A DNA stretch of 41,112 nt from Shewanella metallivivens. Its GTDB lineage: Bacteria > Pseudomonadota > Gammaproteobacteria > Enterobacterales > Shewanellaceae. Positions 14,964-23,222 of the stretch are shown here, piece by piece. The notes under the pieces are model-generated. The model was not told where the DNA came from. It was given only the letters and a program-made list of their open reading frames with translations, and searched no databases. Both the position numbers and the translations under genes were made by a program. Location: the NCBI RefSeq assembly GCF_028750675.1, contig NZ_JAQQPZ010000010.1, positions 1,763 to 42,874 on the forward strand. Direction: 5' to 3'. Positions within the stretch are counted from its first letter, which is position 1; each line of letters opens with the position of its first letter.

Positions 14964-16228
14964 AAGGTGATTCCAAAAAGATTACACACGTCTACCGCGC
15001 TTCGCACCCCGTCTTCATGAAAACCGTTGTGCCAATAGGCGCCAGCATAATAAGTATGACGTTTTCCGTTGATTAGCGCTTTCTTACTTTGAGATTTCAT
15101 GCTGGCGTCATTAAACACCGGATGGGCATAATTAAATTTCCGTAAGATTTTAGTTTCGTCAATTAAATCAGTTTGATTTAAAGTCACACAAAATGTTGGG
15201 GCGTCACTCGGTAAGCGCTGCAAAATGTTCATGTTATAGGTGACGCTTGCAGGGCGTTGAGCAACATCTAACTCATTTTCACCATCAAGACGATAGTTCC
15301 AACTTGCCCAAGCCGCTTTGCGCTTTGGCAGCACATTAATATCAGTATGCAGCATAACCTCATTATTTTGATAGGCCATTGGAGCGAGTATTTCTGTCTC
15401 GTCCTGGCTTGGGTCAGTCAACATAGCTAATGCTTGATCGCTATGGCAGGTCAACACCACATCATCAAACGGTTGCCACTCGCCATGAGACACTTGTACC
15501 TGCACGCCATCGTCACTGCGTTTAATTCCGGTAACGGGTGAGTTAAGGTGAATGCGCTCTTTAAACGGGGCGGTTAATGCCGGAATGTAACTGCGTGATC
15601 CGCCTTCAAGTACATACCATTGTGGGCGGTCATTAATGTTGAGCAGGCCATGGTGCTGAAAAAAGCGAATAAAAAAACGTAATGAAAAGCTGCGCATATC
15701 ATCAATACTGGACGACCAAATTGCTGCGCCCATTGGCAAAATATAATGCTCACAAAAAAAGGCAGAAAAGTCGTTTTGATCTAGGTATTCACCCAGTGTG
15801 GAGTGAGGGTATTTGTCGGCTTCATAAATCGCTTTACAGCCGTTATTAAAACGCACTATTTCGCCAAGAAATCGATAAAAGCTGGGGCGGAATAAATTTC
15901 GGCGCTGGGCAAATAAACTCCATAAATTATGACCATTATATTCAAGCCCAGTGATGGCGTTATTGACACTAAAACTCATTTCTGTCGGCATGGATTTAAC
16001 CTTGAGCTGCTCCATGAGTTTTTCAAATCGTGGGTAAGTACGGTCGTTGAATACAATAAAACCGGTATCAATTGCATACGACTTACCTGCTACTTCAACA
16101 TCGACCGTTGCGGTGTGCCCACCAATATAATCATTAGCTTCAAACACGGTAACCTTGTGTTTTCGGCTCAATAAATGTGCGCAAGTTAAGCCAGAAATAC
16201 CCGTACCAATCACGGCGATATGTTTCAT
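14960..16228 (-). CDS. FAD-dependent oxidoreductase (amine oxidase-like), lipid-operon type
   Basis: The 422-aa protein starts IAVIGTGISGLTCAHLLSRKHKVTVFEAN, a classic dinucleotide-binding fold for FAD, followed by GGHTATVDV. Further marks are DTGFIVFNDRTYPRF, GAAIWSSS, VLEGGSRSYI and, near the end, YAGAYWHNGFHEDGVRSA. These place it in the NAD(P)/FAD-dependent oxidoreductase family paired with DUF1365 proteins. A desaturation or oxygenation step on membrane fatty acids is the likely role, by analogy with Rhodobacter. AAGGATG lies 6 bases upstream of ATG 16228. The gap of 25 bases to the SDR gene indicates the same transcript. Confidence 0.92.
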   Translation of the reverse strand: MKHIAVIGTGISGLTCAHLLSRKHKVTVFEANDYIGGHTATVDVEVAGKSYAIDTGFIVFNDRTYPRFEKLMEQLKVKSMPTEMSFSVNNAITGLEYNGHNLWSLFAQRRNLFRPSFYRFLGEIVRFNNGCKAIYEADKYPHSTLGEYLDQNDFSAFFCEHYILPMGAAIWSSSIDDMRSFSLRFFIRFFQHHGLLNINDRPQWYVLEGGSRSYIPALTAPFKERIHLNSPVTGIKRSDDGVQVQVSHGEWQPFDDVVLTCHSDQALAMLTDPSQDETEILAPMAYQNNEVMLHTDINVLPKRKAAWASWNYRLDGENELDVAQRPASVTYNMNILQRLPSDAPTFCVTLNQTDLIDETKILRKFNYAHPVFNDASMKSQSKKALINGKRHTYYAGAYWHNGFHEDGVRSAVDVCNLFGITL

Positions 16229-16253
16229 TTAATCATCCTTACTGAAAGCTGTT

Positions 16254-17009
16254 TTAGTTATTTTTCTTTGCTAGCAAAGACACCAGCAATGACTCTGGTA
16301 ATAACGAAGCCAATTTAAGTAACCAGGTAAACTTACCCGGAAAGTGAATTTCATTACGTTGGCGGTGCATACCGTTATAAATGGCCACTGCTGCTTGCTG
16401 AGCAGTAATTTGCATAGGCATGGCAAAATCGTTTTTATCGGTTAATGGGGTTTTAACAAATCCAGGGCAAATAACACTCACGCCAATATCGTGCTCGGCT
16501 AAATCCACTCGTAAACTGCGCCCTAAATAACTAATCGCCGCTTTTGATGCGCCATAAGCTTCAGCCCGAGGAAACGGTAAGTAGGTCGCGCTTGAACTCA
16601 TTAACCCAAGTTGAGCACCACTGCTAAGTAACGGTAAAAAATGCTCAAGACAATAACCCATCGCAATGACATTGGTGTTAATCACTCGGGCAAATAATGC
16701 CGAGTCAAAATGCAATACATCGTCGATATATTCGCAACTGCCGGCATTGAGTATCACGTGCTGTAATTGCCAGTGGTTATCGAGCAACAACCGTTTAAGC
16801 TCAGTGGCCGCGGTTTGCACTTGTGCATTGTCGGTAATATCAAACTCAAGTGGTGTCGCGCCGCTAATGTTTTGCAGCGCCTCGCGGTTGCGACCACAAG
16901 CAATCACTTGCATACCTTGAGCAAGGTAATGCTCAGCCAACGCAAAGCCGATGCCTGAGCTGGCACCAGTGATTAACACTGCCTGCATTTTAGCGGTTTT
17001 CATCACCAT
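16254..17009 (-). CDS. Short-chain dehydrogenase/reductase (SDR)
   Basis: The 251-aa protein carries the SDR signatures: the cofactor loop TGASSGIG at about residues 15-22, NAG in the middle (LNAGSCEY), and catalytic Ser plus YGASKAA. CPGFVKTPLTDK follows the active site. It is an NAD(P)H-dependent cytoplasmic oxidoreductase; the substrate is unknown but presumably belongs to the lipid pathway of the operon. The ATG at 17009 overlaps the stop of the preceding NTF2-like gene (TAATG), so the two are translationally coupled. ATGs two and seven codons in are possible but less well placed. Confidence 0.9.
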   Translation of the reverse strand: MVMKTAKMQAVLITGASSGIGFALAEHYLAQGMQVIACGRNREALQNISGATPLEFDITDNAQVQTAATELKRLLLDNHWQLQHVILNAGSCEYIDDVLHFDSALFARVINTNVIAMGYCLEHFLPLLSSGAQLGLMSSSATYLPFPRAEAYGASKAAISYLGRSLRVDLAEHDIGVSVICPGFVKTPLTDKNDFAMPMQITAQQAAVAIYNGMHRQRNEIHFPGKFTWLLKLASLLPESLLVSLLAKKNN

Positions 17010-17512
17010 TACTTGGCCGCCCTATTTTTTAACAAGCCAATCAAACCGCCTAAAAATGGCACCTGCTCGTACAGCATTTGCCCAAGGTCAAAATAGTCGC
17101 GATGGGCATAGATTTTGTCATCGAACTTTAGTTGCGACATGCCGTCAACCTGAATCTGTTGGCCTTTGTTTAACTTAGGGTGCGAATAAGTCATTGTCCA
17201 ATATAATGCCGCTTGGCTATTGTTATGGCTCACAACCACTTCTTTAATATCAAACTCGATGTGGGTGACGTTAAGGTACATGTTGGCAAAGTAACGCGTG
17301 AGGTCGTCTATGCCATTAACCTGATGCATAGGATCGCGAAAGCCAATATCGTCACGATATACTTGGCGTAGCAAATGTAAATTGTCTTTGTTAAGTTGCT
17401 GATACATATCAATAAATGCATCTACAATAGCAGGATTGCCATGACTAGACGTTGTATTTACGCCACTTGATGGTTCAGCTGAAATATCAACTACCGTTTG
17501 TGCACCTTGCAT
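17009..17512 (-). CDS. NTF2-like (SnoaL-type) protein, first gene of the lipid operon
   Basis: The 167-aa protein contains an NTF2-like fold: VDAFIDMYQQLNKDNLHLLRQVYRDDIGFRDPMHQVNG (helices and first strand), then LTRYFANMY, VVVSHNNSQAALYWTMTYSHP and IYAHRDYFDLGQMLYE. Proteins of this kind lead the conserved set with SDR, FAD oxidoreductase, DUF1365 and Cfa genes. It may bind a lipid or act as an isomerase; no catalytic residues can be assigned. The start at ATG 17512 has an AGGAG ribosome binding site. It lies 215 bases downstream of nrfA and seems to have its own promoter. Confidence 0.88.
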   Translation of the reverse strand: MQGAQTVVDISAEPSSGVNTTSSHGNPAIVDAFIDMYQQLNKDNLHLLRQVYRDDIGFRDPMHQVNGIDDLTRYFANMYLNVTHIEFDIKEVVVSHNNSQAALYWTMTYSHPKLNKGQQIQVDGMSQLKFDDKIYAHRDYFDLGQMLYEQVPFLGGLIGLLKNRAAK

Positions 17513-17623
17513 TAACTCACTCCTTTTATGCCAACTTTTGTGAGCATAAAAACAACAATGCCTTATATCACAATAAGATAAAAGTGTTTCATGCCTTCAA
17601 ATTCAGACTTATTCAATTAAGAG

Positions 17624-17653
17624 ATGATACGAGATAAGGTAAAATGCAGATCA
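17624..17653 (-). promoter_or_regulatory. Candidate promoter of the lipid operon, possibly ECF (sigma-E/ChrR-like) type
   Basis: Read on the minus strand, TGATCT (complement of 17648-17653) is followed after 18 bases by TATCAT (complement of 17624-17629), about 110 bases before the first gene. TGATC is the -35 core I recall for the singlet-oxygen sigma-E of Rhodobacter. The match is short and could be chance. Confidence 0.25.
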
Positions 17654-17671
17654 CTGTGGTAGGTAAATAGC

Positions 17672-17703
17672 AAAACGCCCAAGCTAGAGCCTAGGCGTTT
17701 GGT
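17672..17703 (-). terminator. Terminator of nrfA
   Basis: On the minus strand AAACGCC pairs with GGCGTTT around an inner GCT/AGC stem and is followed by a T-rich stretch. It lies 25 bases past the nrfA stop and separates nrfA from the lipid operon. Confidence 0.8.
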
Positions 17704-17727
17704 TATTCAGTGGGTTAACAAAGTAAA

Positions 17728-19137
17728 TTAATAACCGGTTTTAGCTACCGGATGCCAATGTTTATCCACTTCTTCTTTAATGAAGGCTTGCTTAGCTTTA
17801 ACGGCGTCTGCCTCAACAAATCCAATAGCGGCATGGGCTTTTTCTTTAGTGCTGTAATCTGGGTACTCTACTTTTTCAACCGACAATAGGCTCAACACTC
17901 TCGCTAATGCTTCACGACCATAAGTAATTTGCTCTGTTGCTTTATCGAGCAACTCAACACCTTCTTTAGGGTTATGAGCATACAAACCGTGCGATGCCAT
18001 GGCAAAATCCCAACGCCACTGTGCATGGCGAATCGCCATAATTGAATCGTTCATTTGTGGCCATGTCGCCCCTGCGTCCCAAGCGGCCTTAGCTTCATAA
18101 TGGGCTTTAACTAATAACGACTCTACGTTTCGCGCTTTTGCATCTATATTGGCTTTGGTTTTATCAAGCTTTTTGACCATGGCCGCTCTGTTGGTATGAC
18201 AGCTAGAACAGGCTTGCTCAAAATTATCCATGGCAGCTGCCACTTTATGATCGGTAAACGCATTACCTTGCTCATCTTTGGTCTCTGGCATATGACAGGT
18301 TATGCAAGTCACGCCTTTTTTAGCATGGGTAGAGCGGCTCCAGTGTTCAAACTCTGGGTGACGCGCTTTTAATATCGGGGTTTTCGAAATAGGGTGGATC
18401 CATTCGTAAAAACGTCGGGTGTCATAATACTTTTCAATGGTGTCAGCGGTATTGCCAAAAATCCAAGGAATATTAACCTTGTTATTGTTTTCTGGTTGGA
18501 AATAATAACTCACATGGCATTGCCCACACACTTGTGCGCCTTGCATAGTGCTGTCTTGTTTATCAAATGGCAGTTTAATTTTTGCCATCGCATCTTGAGC
18601 ATGTGGACGAGGTAAAGCTAATTCCGCACTGCCATCAACATGGCAATCACTGCAATACACGACCGATTTTATCTCGCTGCCTAAGTCGACAAAATTAGCA
18701 TCAGAAAAACCTTGAATGCCCATTTCTTTCATCAGCCTTGGGGCGTCTGGGGTTTTACAGGTCCAACAGCTAGCAGATAAGCCTTTATCGCCTTCTGCTA
18801 CAGCAACTCCAGTACGTAATGTATGAGTGACGTCGGCTACCGCGAACTGATGGCCGCGCGGACTATGATATTCTTTCGCAAACGATGAGCCGGCCCACAA
18901 AATAATACTGGCAGGATACTGCGCTAACATATCTTCGCTTTCGTCTTGCTCTACAGTTGCCTCCCAAGAAGCAAATTGATTGGGGAATTTAATCTGATTA
19001 GGGTCTATCTCAGCGCTTTGCAGTGACCAAGAGGTCAATGTCAATAATGCCAGACCGCTAACAATAATACCTAAGCCCGTTTTACTGCGTAAAGGACGAG
19101 TGGCTTTCATCATCACGTCTATTATTGGATTAATCAT
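17728..19137 (-). CDS. nrfA: Ammonia-forming cytochrome c nitrite reductase
   Basis: The 469-aa protein has an N-terminal signal sequence (hydrophobic about residues 21-38) and five heme-c sites. The first is CWTCK (Cys124, Cys127, Lys128), the lysine-ligated catalytic heme unique to NrfA. The others are CSDCH (162), CGQCH (204), CITCH (278) and CSSCH (310). It works in the periplasm, reducing nitrite to ammonium with six electrons. In Shewanella electrons usually come through CymA rather than NrfH or NrfBCD, and none of those partner genes is here. It lies 40 bases behind nnrS on the same strand, so the two may be cotranscribed, ending at the terminator at 17672. Confidence 0.97.
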   Translation of the reverse strand: MINPIIDVMMKATRPLRSKTGLGIIVSGLALLTLTSWSLQSAEIDPNQIKFPNQFASWEATVEQDESEDMLAQYPASIILWAGSSFAKEYHSPRGHQFAVADVTHTLRTGVAVAEGDKGLSASCWTCKTPDAPRLMKEMGIQGFSDANFVDLGSEIKSVVYCSDCHVDGSAELALPRPHAQDAMAKIKLPFDKQDSTMQGAQVCGQCHVSYYFQPENNNKVNIPWIFGNTADTIEKYYDTRRFYEWIHPISKTPILKARHPEFEHWSRSTHAKKGVTCITCHMPETKDEQGNAFTDHKVAAAMDNFEQACSSCHTNRAAMVKKLDKTKANIDAKARNVESLLVKAHYEAKAAWDAGATWPQMNDSIMAIRHAQWRWDFAMASHGLYAHNPKEGVELLDKATEQITYGREALARVLSLLSVEKVEYPDYSTKEKAHAAIGFVEADAVKAKQAFIKEEVDKHWHPVAKTGY

Positions 19138-19177
19138 ATGCTTACCTTAAACAGAATTAACTCAAATCAAAAGAATG

Positions 19178-20404
19178 CTACCCAGGACGACCATCAAGTC
19201 TTGGGCGGGTTAAAATAGGGGCGTAAAACCACACGAACAAACCAAAGCCAATAAACCAAAACATCCCAGCAATCCATAACCACATTTGGGTGTGCTCAGG
19301 CATTAGCAGCGGCATAATCGCTCGAAATATTGCCGCTAGGGCAATGCTTAAAAACGCAAATGCCATTTTAGGGCCTTGGTAAATATTACGACTCGTATGG
19401 CCAAGCGAAACACGAGAGATCATCGACAAACACAGCGCGGCTATGCCGCCTACGGCAAAAAGGTGCAATAACGTGCGGAAGGCATATTCGTTATCAATGT
19501 TTATCGCCATTAAGACTAACGTGACAGGCAATGATAAATACGCCAAATGCAAAGACCATAACATGGGCTCTTTCAAGGTTTTATGTGCTTGCCAACGGGC
19601 AAAACGAATTAAATGTAATCCACCGGCTACCGCCAATAAAACTTGCTCAACCCCTTTAGGAAACCAATGACTTATTGCTTGTATAAACAACAATCCCATA
19701 ACTAATAATAACGCATTTTCTAATATACTAATGGGATCTGGCTTAGGTTGTTGAATACGCATGGCTGTAAAAAATGGAATAACCCGGCCACCAACAATTG
19801 TGATCACCAATGCGAGCCACCAAATCATCCCTTGCCATAACTGAGTTGAAAGCGAAAAGTCACGTTGTTGTAGCGCATAGTAACTTGCAAGATTGACGAC
19901 TAATGCCACCACAAGTAACAACGGAAAGCCGATATTGCGCCACTGTTTTACTGGGTAAATACAACGCCACAAGGCAAAAGCACTGAAGCCTAAAAATAAA
20001 CTGTCAAATAACGCTGGCACCACTAACGGAATGTTCATTGGCAATAACAGCGTTAATCGGGCGATGAGCCAGCATGCAAAGGTGACAATCAAACTGCGGC
20101 CTTTAATGGTCGGTTGATTGGTCCACGCTTGCACTGCTGTCAGTAAAAAACCACACACGATAGCCATGGCAAAACCAAACAACATTTCATGCGGGTGCCA
20201 CCATAATGGCACCACATTGGCCCAAAACTCACTGTTAAATAAACTGTATTGTGGAGTAAACCAGCCCATTAACCACAACGGAATATATAACGCAGCTACC
20301 ACAGCGCCGCCAAGAAAAAACGGTCTAAAGCCTAAACGCCAGATTGCAGGGGTGTTATCAATTTCAGCAGGGTCATCAATATTTAGCATAAGCAGCACAC
20401 TCAT
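19178..20404 (-). CDS. nnrS: NnrS family heme/copper membrane protein
   Basis: This is a 408-aa protein with about twelve hydrophobic segments. PAIWRLGFRPFFLGGAVVAAL near the start, WHPHEMLFGFAMAIVCGFLLTAVQAWTN, GGRVIPFFT and HLFAVGGIAALCLSMISRVSLGHTSR are NnrS signatures; the histidines in WHPHEM and later segments are the presumed metal ligands. NnrS proteins are inner-membrane hemoproteins that protect metabolism during nitric oxide stress. Placement directly upstream of nrfA fits, since NO arises from nitrite. The start is uncertain between ATG 20404 and an in-frame ATG at 20389 (MLNIDDP). Confidence 0.94.
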   Translation of the reverse strand: MSVLLMLNIDDPAEIDNTPAIWRLGFRPFFLGGAVVAALYIPLWLMGWFTPQYSLFNSEFWANVVPLWWHPHEMLFGFAMAIVCGFLLTAVQAWTNQPTIKGRSLIVTFACWLIARLTLLLPMNIPLVVPALFDSLFLGFSAFALWRCIYPVKQWRNIGFPLLLVVALVVNLASYYALQQRDFSLSTQLWQGMIWWLALVITIVGGRVIPFFTAMRIQQPKPDPISILENALLLVMGLLFIQAISHWFPKGVEQVLLAVAGGLHLIRFARWQAHKTLKEPMLWSLHLAYLSLPVTLVLMAINIDNEYAFRTLLHLFAVGGIAALCLSMISRVSLGHTSRNIYQGPKMAFAFLSIALAAIFRAIMPLLMPEHTQMWLWIAGMFWFIGFGLFVWFYAPILTRPRLDGRPG

Positions 20405-20532
20405 TTAGTGAGTTAAGAGCGATAAGATTCAAACATGCATAATAAATAAATCTTTAATTAAGGCTATTGTATGCTGACCATTACATTACTTCAATCATTA
20501 CCCTTCGCTAACGCAAACTAAGCAGCCCATAC

Positions 20533-20548
20533 TGTGATCTAACGCAAA
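20533..20548. promoter_or_regulatory. Possible CRP site upstream of nnrS-nrfA
   Basis: TGTGATCTAACGCAAA has one perfect half-site (TGTGA) and three of five matches in the other. It lies about 130 bases upstream of nnrS. Shewanella uses CRP to switch on anaerobic respiration, which makes the site plausible, but the second half is weak and it abuts the phr terminator. Confidence 0.3.
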
Positions 20549-20584
20549 AAAGCCAACACCGAAAATGAGTGTTGGCTTTTATAT
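20546..20584 (-). terminator. Terminator of the ybgA-phrB operon
   Basis: On the minus strand AGCCAACAC pairs with GTGTTGGCT around a 9-base loop, with TTTTTT after it. It lies 31 bases past the photolyase stop and isolates it from nnrS. Confidence 0.9.
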
Positions 20585-20614
20585 AAAACAATAACAACGG
20601 GATTAATGAGAACA

Positions 20615-22048
20615 CTAACCGCGCTTTAACGCACTTAATACGTCAATTGCTCGTAAGCGTGCCATTTTGTGTTCAACAATTGGCTTGGGATAACCTTGAT
20701 TATCTGGCTGGGCAAATAAGTCATGCAGGTTAACTGATTTAGGTTCATGGATATCTTTAAATGACCAAGTTGCAATTTCAGGAATATAACGTTTAATAAA
20801 ACTCGCATCAGGGTCAAACTTGCTACTTTGAGTCATAGGGTTAAACACCCTAAAGTATGGCTGCGCATCACAACCGGTTCCGGCCGACCATTGCCAGCCG
20901 CCGTTGTTAGCCGCTAAATCTCCGTCAATAAGTTGCTGCCTAAAATAACGTTCACCCCATCGCCAATCTACCAACAAATGCTTGGTTAAAAAGCTGGCCA
21001 CCACCATGCGTAAACGATTATGCATCCAGCCGGTTTGATTTAACTGTCGCATTGCGGCGTCGACTATCGGGTAGCCGGTTTTCCCTTCACACCAAGCTTG
21101 AAACTCCTCAAGGTTATTGCGCCATACAATGCCATCACCTAACTCATTAAAGTTATGTGCCATCGATAACCGTGGAAACGCCACCAGCAAATGACGATAA
21201 AACTCTCGCCAAATAAGCTCATTGAGCCAGGTTTTCGCTGGACAAGTATCATCAACTAATGCTTCCGGGTAACGCGCTAAAATAGCAGCAACACATTGGC
21301 GCGAACTTATTACCCCAAGGGCTAAAAAAGGCGATAAACGGCTGGTACCTTCCAGCGCAGGGAAATCTCTATCGGCTTGATAGTCAGCTACTTGAGTTGC
21401 TAAAAATTGATCTAAAATACGTTTGGCCGCGCCCTCGCCTGCTGCCCATTGCTCACTACTGCGTTTGTTGCACTCAAACACAATAGCCTCTGGTTGCGCT
21501 AATGCTGCCGCTACTGGGGCCGGCGCAGCAACTGGCACTATGGCTCGTTGACTCGCAATACTTTTCCATTTTTTAGCAAATGGCGTAAACACCTTGTACA
21601 TATCACCAGACAGGTTTTGCACTTGCCCTGGTGCCAGCAGGCAATCTTGATCAATTAGTGTCAGCGGTAAGCCTTGTTCAATTAACTGAGCATCACGGCG
21701 ACGCTCATTAATTTCGGGCTCGCTGCCAGCAAAAACAGCATCGATATTGTGCTGCTGTAAATACTCATTTAACGCAGCATGGGAGTCACTAAACCATTGC
21801 AAATGCAGCACATCTAACGCAATACCTAACGCAGCCAGTGACTGTGCTAACAAATTGACATGCCGTTCAATAAAATCAATTTGAATTGGCGCAACATCAT
21901 GCTGCGCCCATTGCGATGGCGTCACTATGTATAGCGCTCTCACATTACCTTGATGTTGCTTGGCAAACTCACAAGCCGCCACTAACGCAGGGTTGTCGGC
22001 AACGCGCAAATCTTGTCTAAACCACATCAAGCTATTCATCGTAGTCAT
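20615..22048 (-). CDS. phrB: Deoxyribodipyrimidine photolyase (CPD, class I)
   Basis: The 477-aa protein matches E. coli PhrB in length and order. The N-terminal photolyase domain opens LMWFRQDLRVADNPAL. The C-terminal FAD domain has WLNELIWREFYRHLL, WCEGKTGYPIVDAAMRQLNQTGWMHNRLRMVVASFLTKHLLVDWRWGE and the DLAANNGGWQWSAGTGCDAQPYFRVFNP block that contacts DNA and FAD. It repairs UV-made cyclobutane pyrimidine dimers using blue light. It is 12 bases behind ybgA, forming the operon also known in E. coli. Photolyase also belongs to the singlet-oxygen regulon in Rhodobacter, which links it in theme to the lipid operon downstream. Confidence 0.96.
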   Translation of the reverse strand: MTTMNSLMWFRQDLRVADNPALVAACEFAKQHQGNVRALYIVTPSQWAQHDVAPIQIDFIERHVNLLAQSLAALGIALDVLHLQWFSDSHAALNEYLQQHNIDAVFAGSEPEINERRRDAQLIEQGLPLTLIDQDCLLAPGQVQNLSGDMYKVFTPFAKKWKSIASQRAIVPVAAPAPVAAALAQPEAIVFECNKRSSEQWAAGEGAAKRILDQFLATQVADYQADRDFPALEGTSRLSPFLALGVISSRQCVAAILARYPEALVDDTCPAKTWLNELIWREFYRHLLVAFPRLSMAHNFNELGDGIVWRNNLEEFQAWCEGKTGYPIVDAAMRQLNQTGWMHNRLRMVVASFLTKHLLVDWRWGERYFRQQLIDGDLAANNGGWQWSAGTGCDAQPYFRVFNPMTQSSKFDPDASFIKRYIPEIATWSFKDIHEPKSVNLHDLFAQPDNQGYPKPIVEHKMARLRAIDVLSALKRG

Positions 22049-22060
22049 TGCCCCCCCAAC

Positions 22061-23023
22061 CTAATAGGCATAACGAAGCTTAAGGGCTTCAGGATGCGGG
22101 TTTAAATACACTTGCTCTTCAATATAAGGAGTATGGAACTCACGGACATAGTGGTTAATCAAGGTAATAGGCACGAGTAAAGGCAATAATCCTTGACGGT
22201 ACTTTAAAATCGATTCGCTCAGTTCTTCTTTTTGTTCTGCACTTAATTGCTTCTTAAAATAGCCTTGAATGTGCTGCAATGTGCTGGTGTGATTTTTTCG
22301 GGTGGCAATGATCTTAAGTGCCGTCATAAAGCCTTCAAAATATTGCTGTGCGGTTTGCTCTAAATCTTGAATGTCAGCCAACATTGGGCCTAAATCGCGA
22401 TACCATTTAGGGCTGTGCGCCATCAGTAAATATTTATAACGTGAATGAAACTGCATCAGTTTGTGCTTTGTGAGGCCAGACTGATTCATCTTTCTCCAAT
22501 CGTTGTAAGCAAACACGCGAGTGAAAAAGTTTTCTCGGATGGGTAAATCATGTAAACGCCCTTCTTCTTCTACTGGCAAAAATGGGTAACGCTCCATTAA
22601 CGCTTTAGCAAACACCCCTACACCGGTTTTAGAACCGTTATTGGTACCGATTTTATATTCGGTGACTCGCTCCATTCCGCAGGTGGGTGACTTTGCACAT
22701 AAAATATAACCGCCCAGATAATCGAGTTCTTCCACTTTGCGCTTAGAGTATTCATTCAGCTTGTCGGTCACATCTAACGACCCGTCGGCACTGCGAATAT
22801 GCACAATATCGCCATCACGAATTTGACGCACACTTTTACGCGGCGCCCCCATACCTATTGCCATTTCAGGGCACACCGTGGTGTATTCAAAAAACGGTTC
22901 TATTTCTTGTTTACAGTAGTAAGAGTTTTTGTGGCCGCCATCGAAACGAACTTGGTTACCTAAAAGACAACTGCTGATCCCAATTTGGATTTTTTCTGGC
23001 ACAAATGTGGCTATATCTGGCAT
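22061..23023 (-). CDS. ybgA: DUF523 and DUF1722 (YbgA) two-domain protein
   Basis: The 320-aa protein joins two families. Residues of about 10-150 are DUF523, with paired cysteine motifs ISSCLLGNQVRFDGGHK, CPEMAIGMGAPRKSVR and AKSPTCGMERV. Residues of about 190-310 are DUF1722/YbgA, with FHSRYKYLLMAHSPKWYRDLG and the end YLNPHPEALKLRYAY. DUF523 cysteines probably bind a metal or iron-sulfur cluster. The family is constantly linked to photolyase genes; related TudS proteins desulfurate thiouracil, so a base-modification or repair-associated role is conceivable but unproven. It is the first gene of the ybgA-phrB operon. Confidence 0.93.
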   Translation of the reverse strand: MPDIATFVPEKIQIGISSCLLGNQVRFDGGHKNSYYCKQEIEPFFEYTTVCPEMAIGMGAPRKSVRQIRDGDIVHIRSADGSLDVTDKLNEYSKRKVEELDYLGGYILCAKSPTCGMERVTEYKIGTNNGSKTGVGVFAKALMERYPFLPVEEEGRLHDLPIRENFFTRVFAYNDWRKMNQSGLTKHKLMQFHSRYKYLLMAHSPKWYRDLGPMLADIQDLEQTAQQYFEGFMTALKIIATRKNHTSTLQHIQGYFKKQLSAEQKEELSESILKYRQGLLPLLVPITLINHYVREFHTPYIEEQVYLNPHPEALKLRYAY

Positions 23024-23164
23024 GTATAATACTCCTGAGACCGAATGTTTTGCCTGCTATGGACAAATCATACCCACTTATGGTGGATTTAGTGTTTAAT
23101 AATACGAAACATAAATGAAATAAGTTCATTATTTATAGAACCTTTTCAGCTAAAGTTGAAGCAT

Positions 23165-23194
23165 AAAAAAGCAGAACCGGGGTTCTGCTTTTTT
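23165..23194. terminator. Terminator of the DUF368 (PopT) gene
   Basis: AAAAAAGCAGAACC-GG-GGTTCTGCTTTTTT is symmetric and works in both directions. It lies between the DUF368 gene end (23223) and the ybgA start on the same strand. Confidence 0.92.
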
Positions 23195-23222
23195 ATTTAA
23201 TTAAATTCTGAGGAATTGCGTA

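Noticed and set aside
19138..19177. FNR-like half-site TTGAT upstream of nrfA.
   Set aside because: The second half of the box does not match, and nrfA is probably read from the nnrS promoter.
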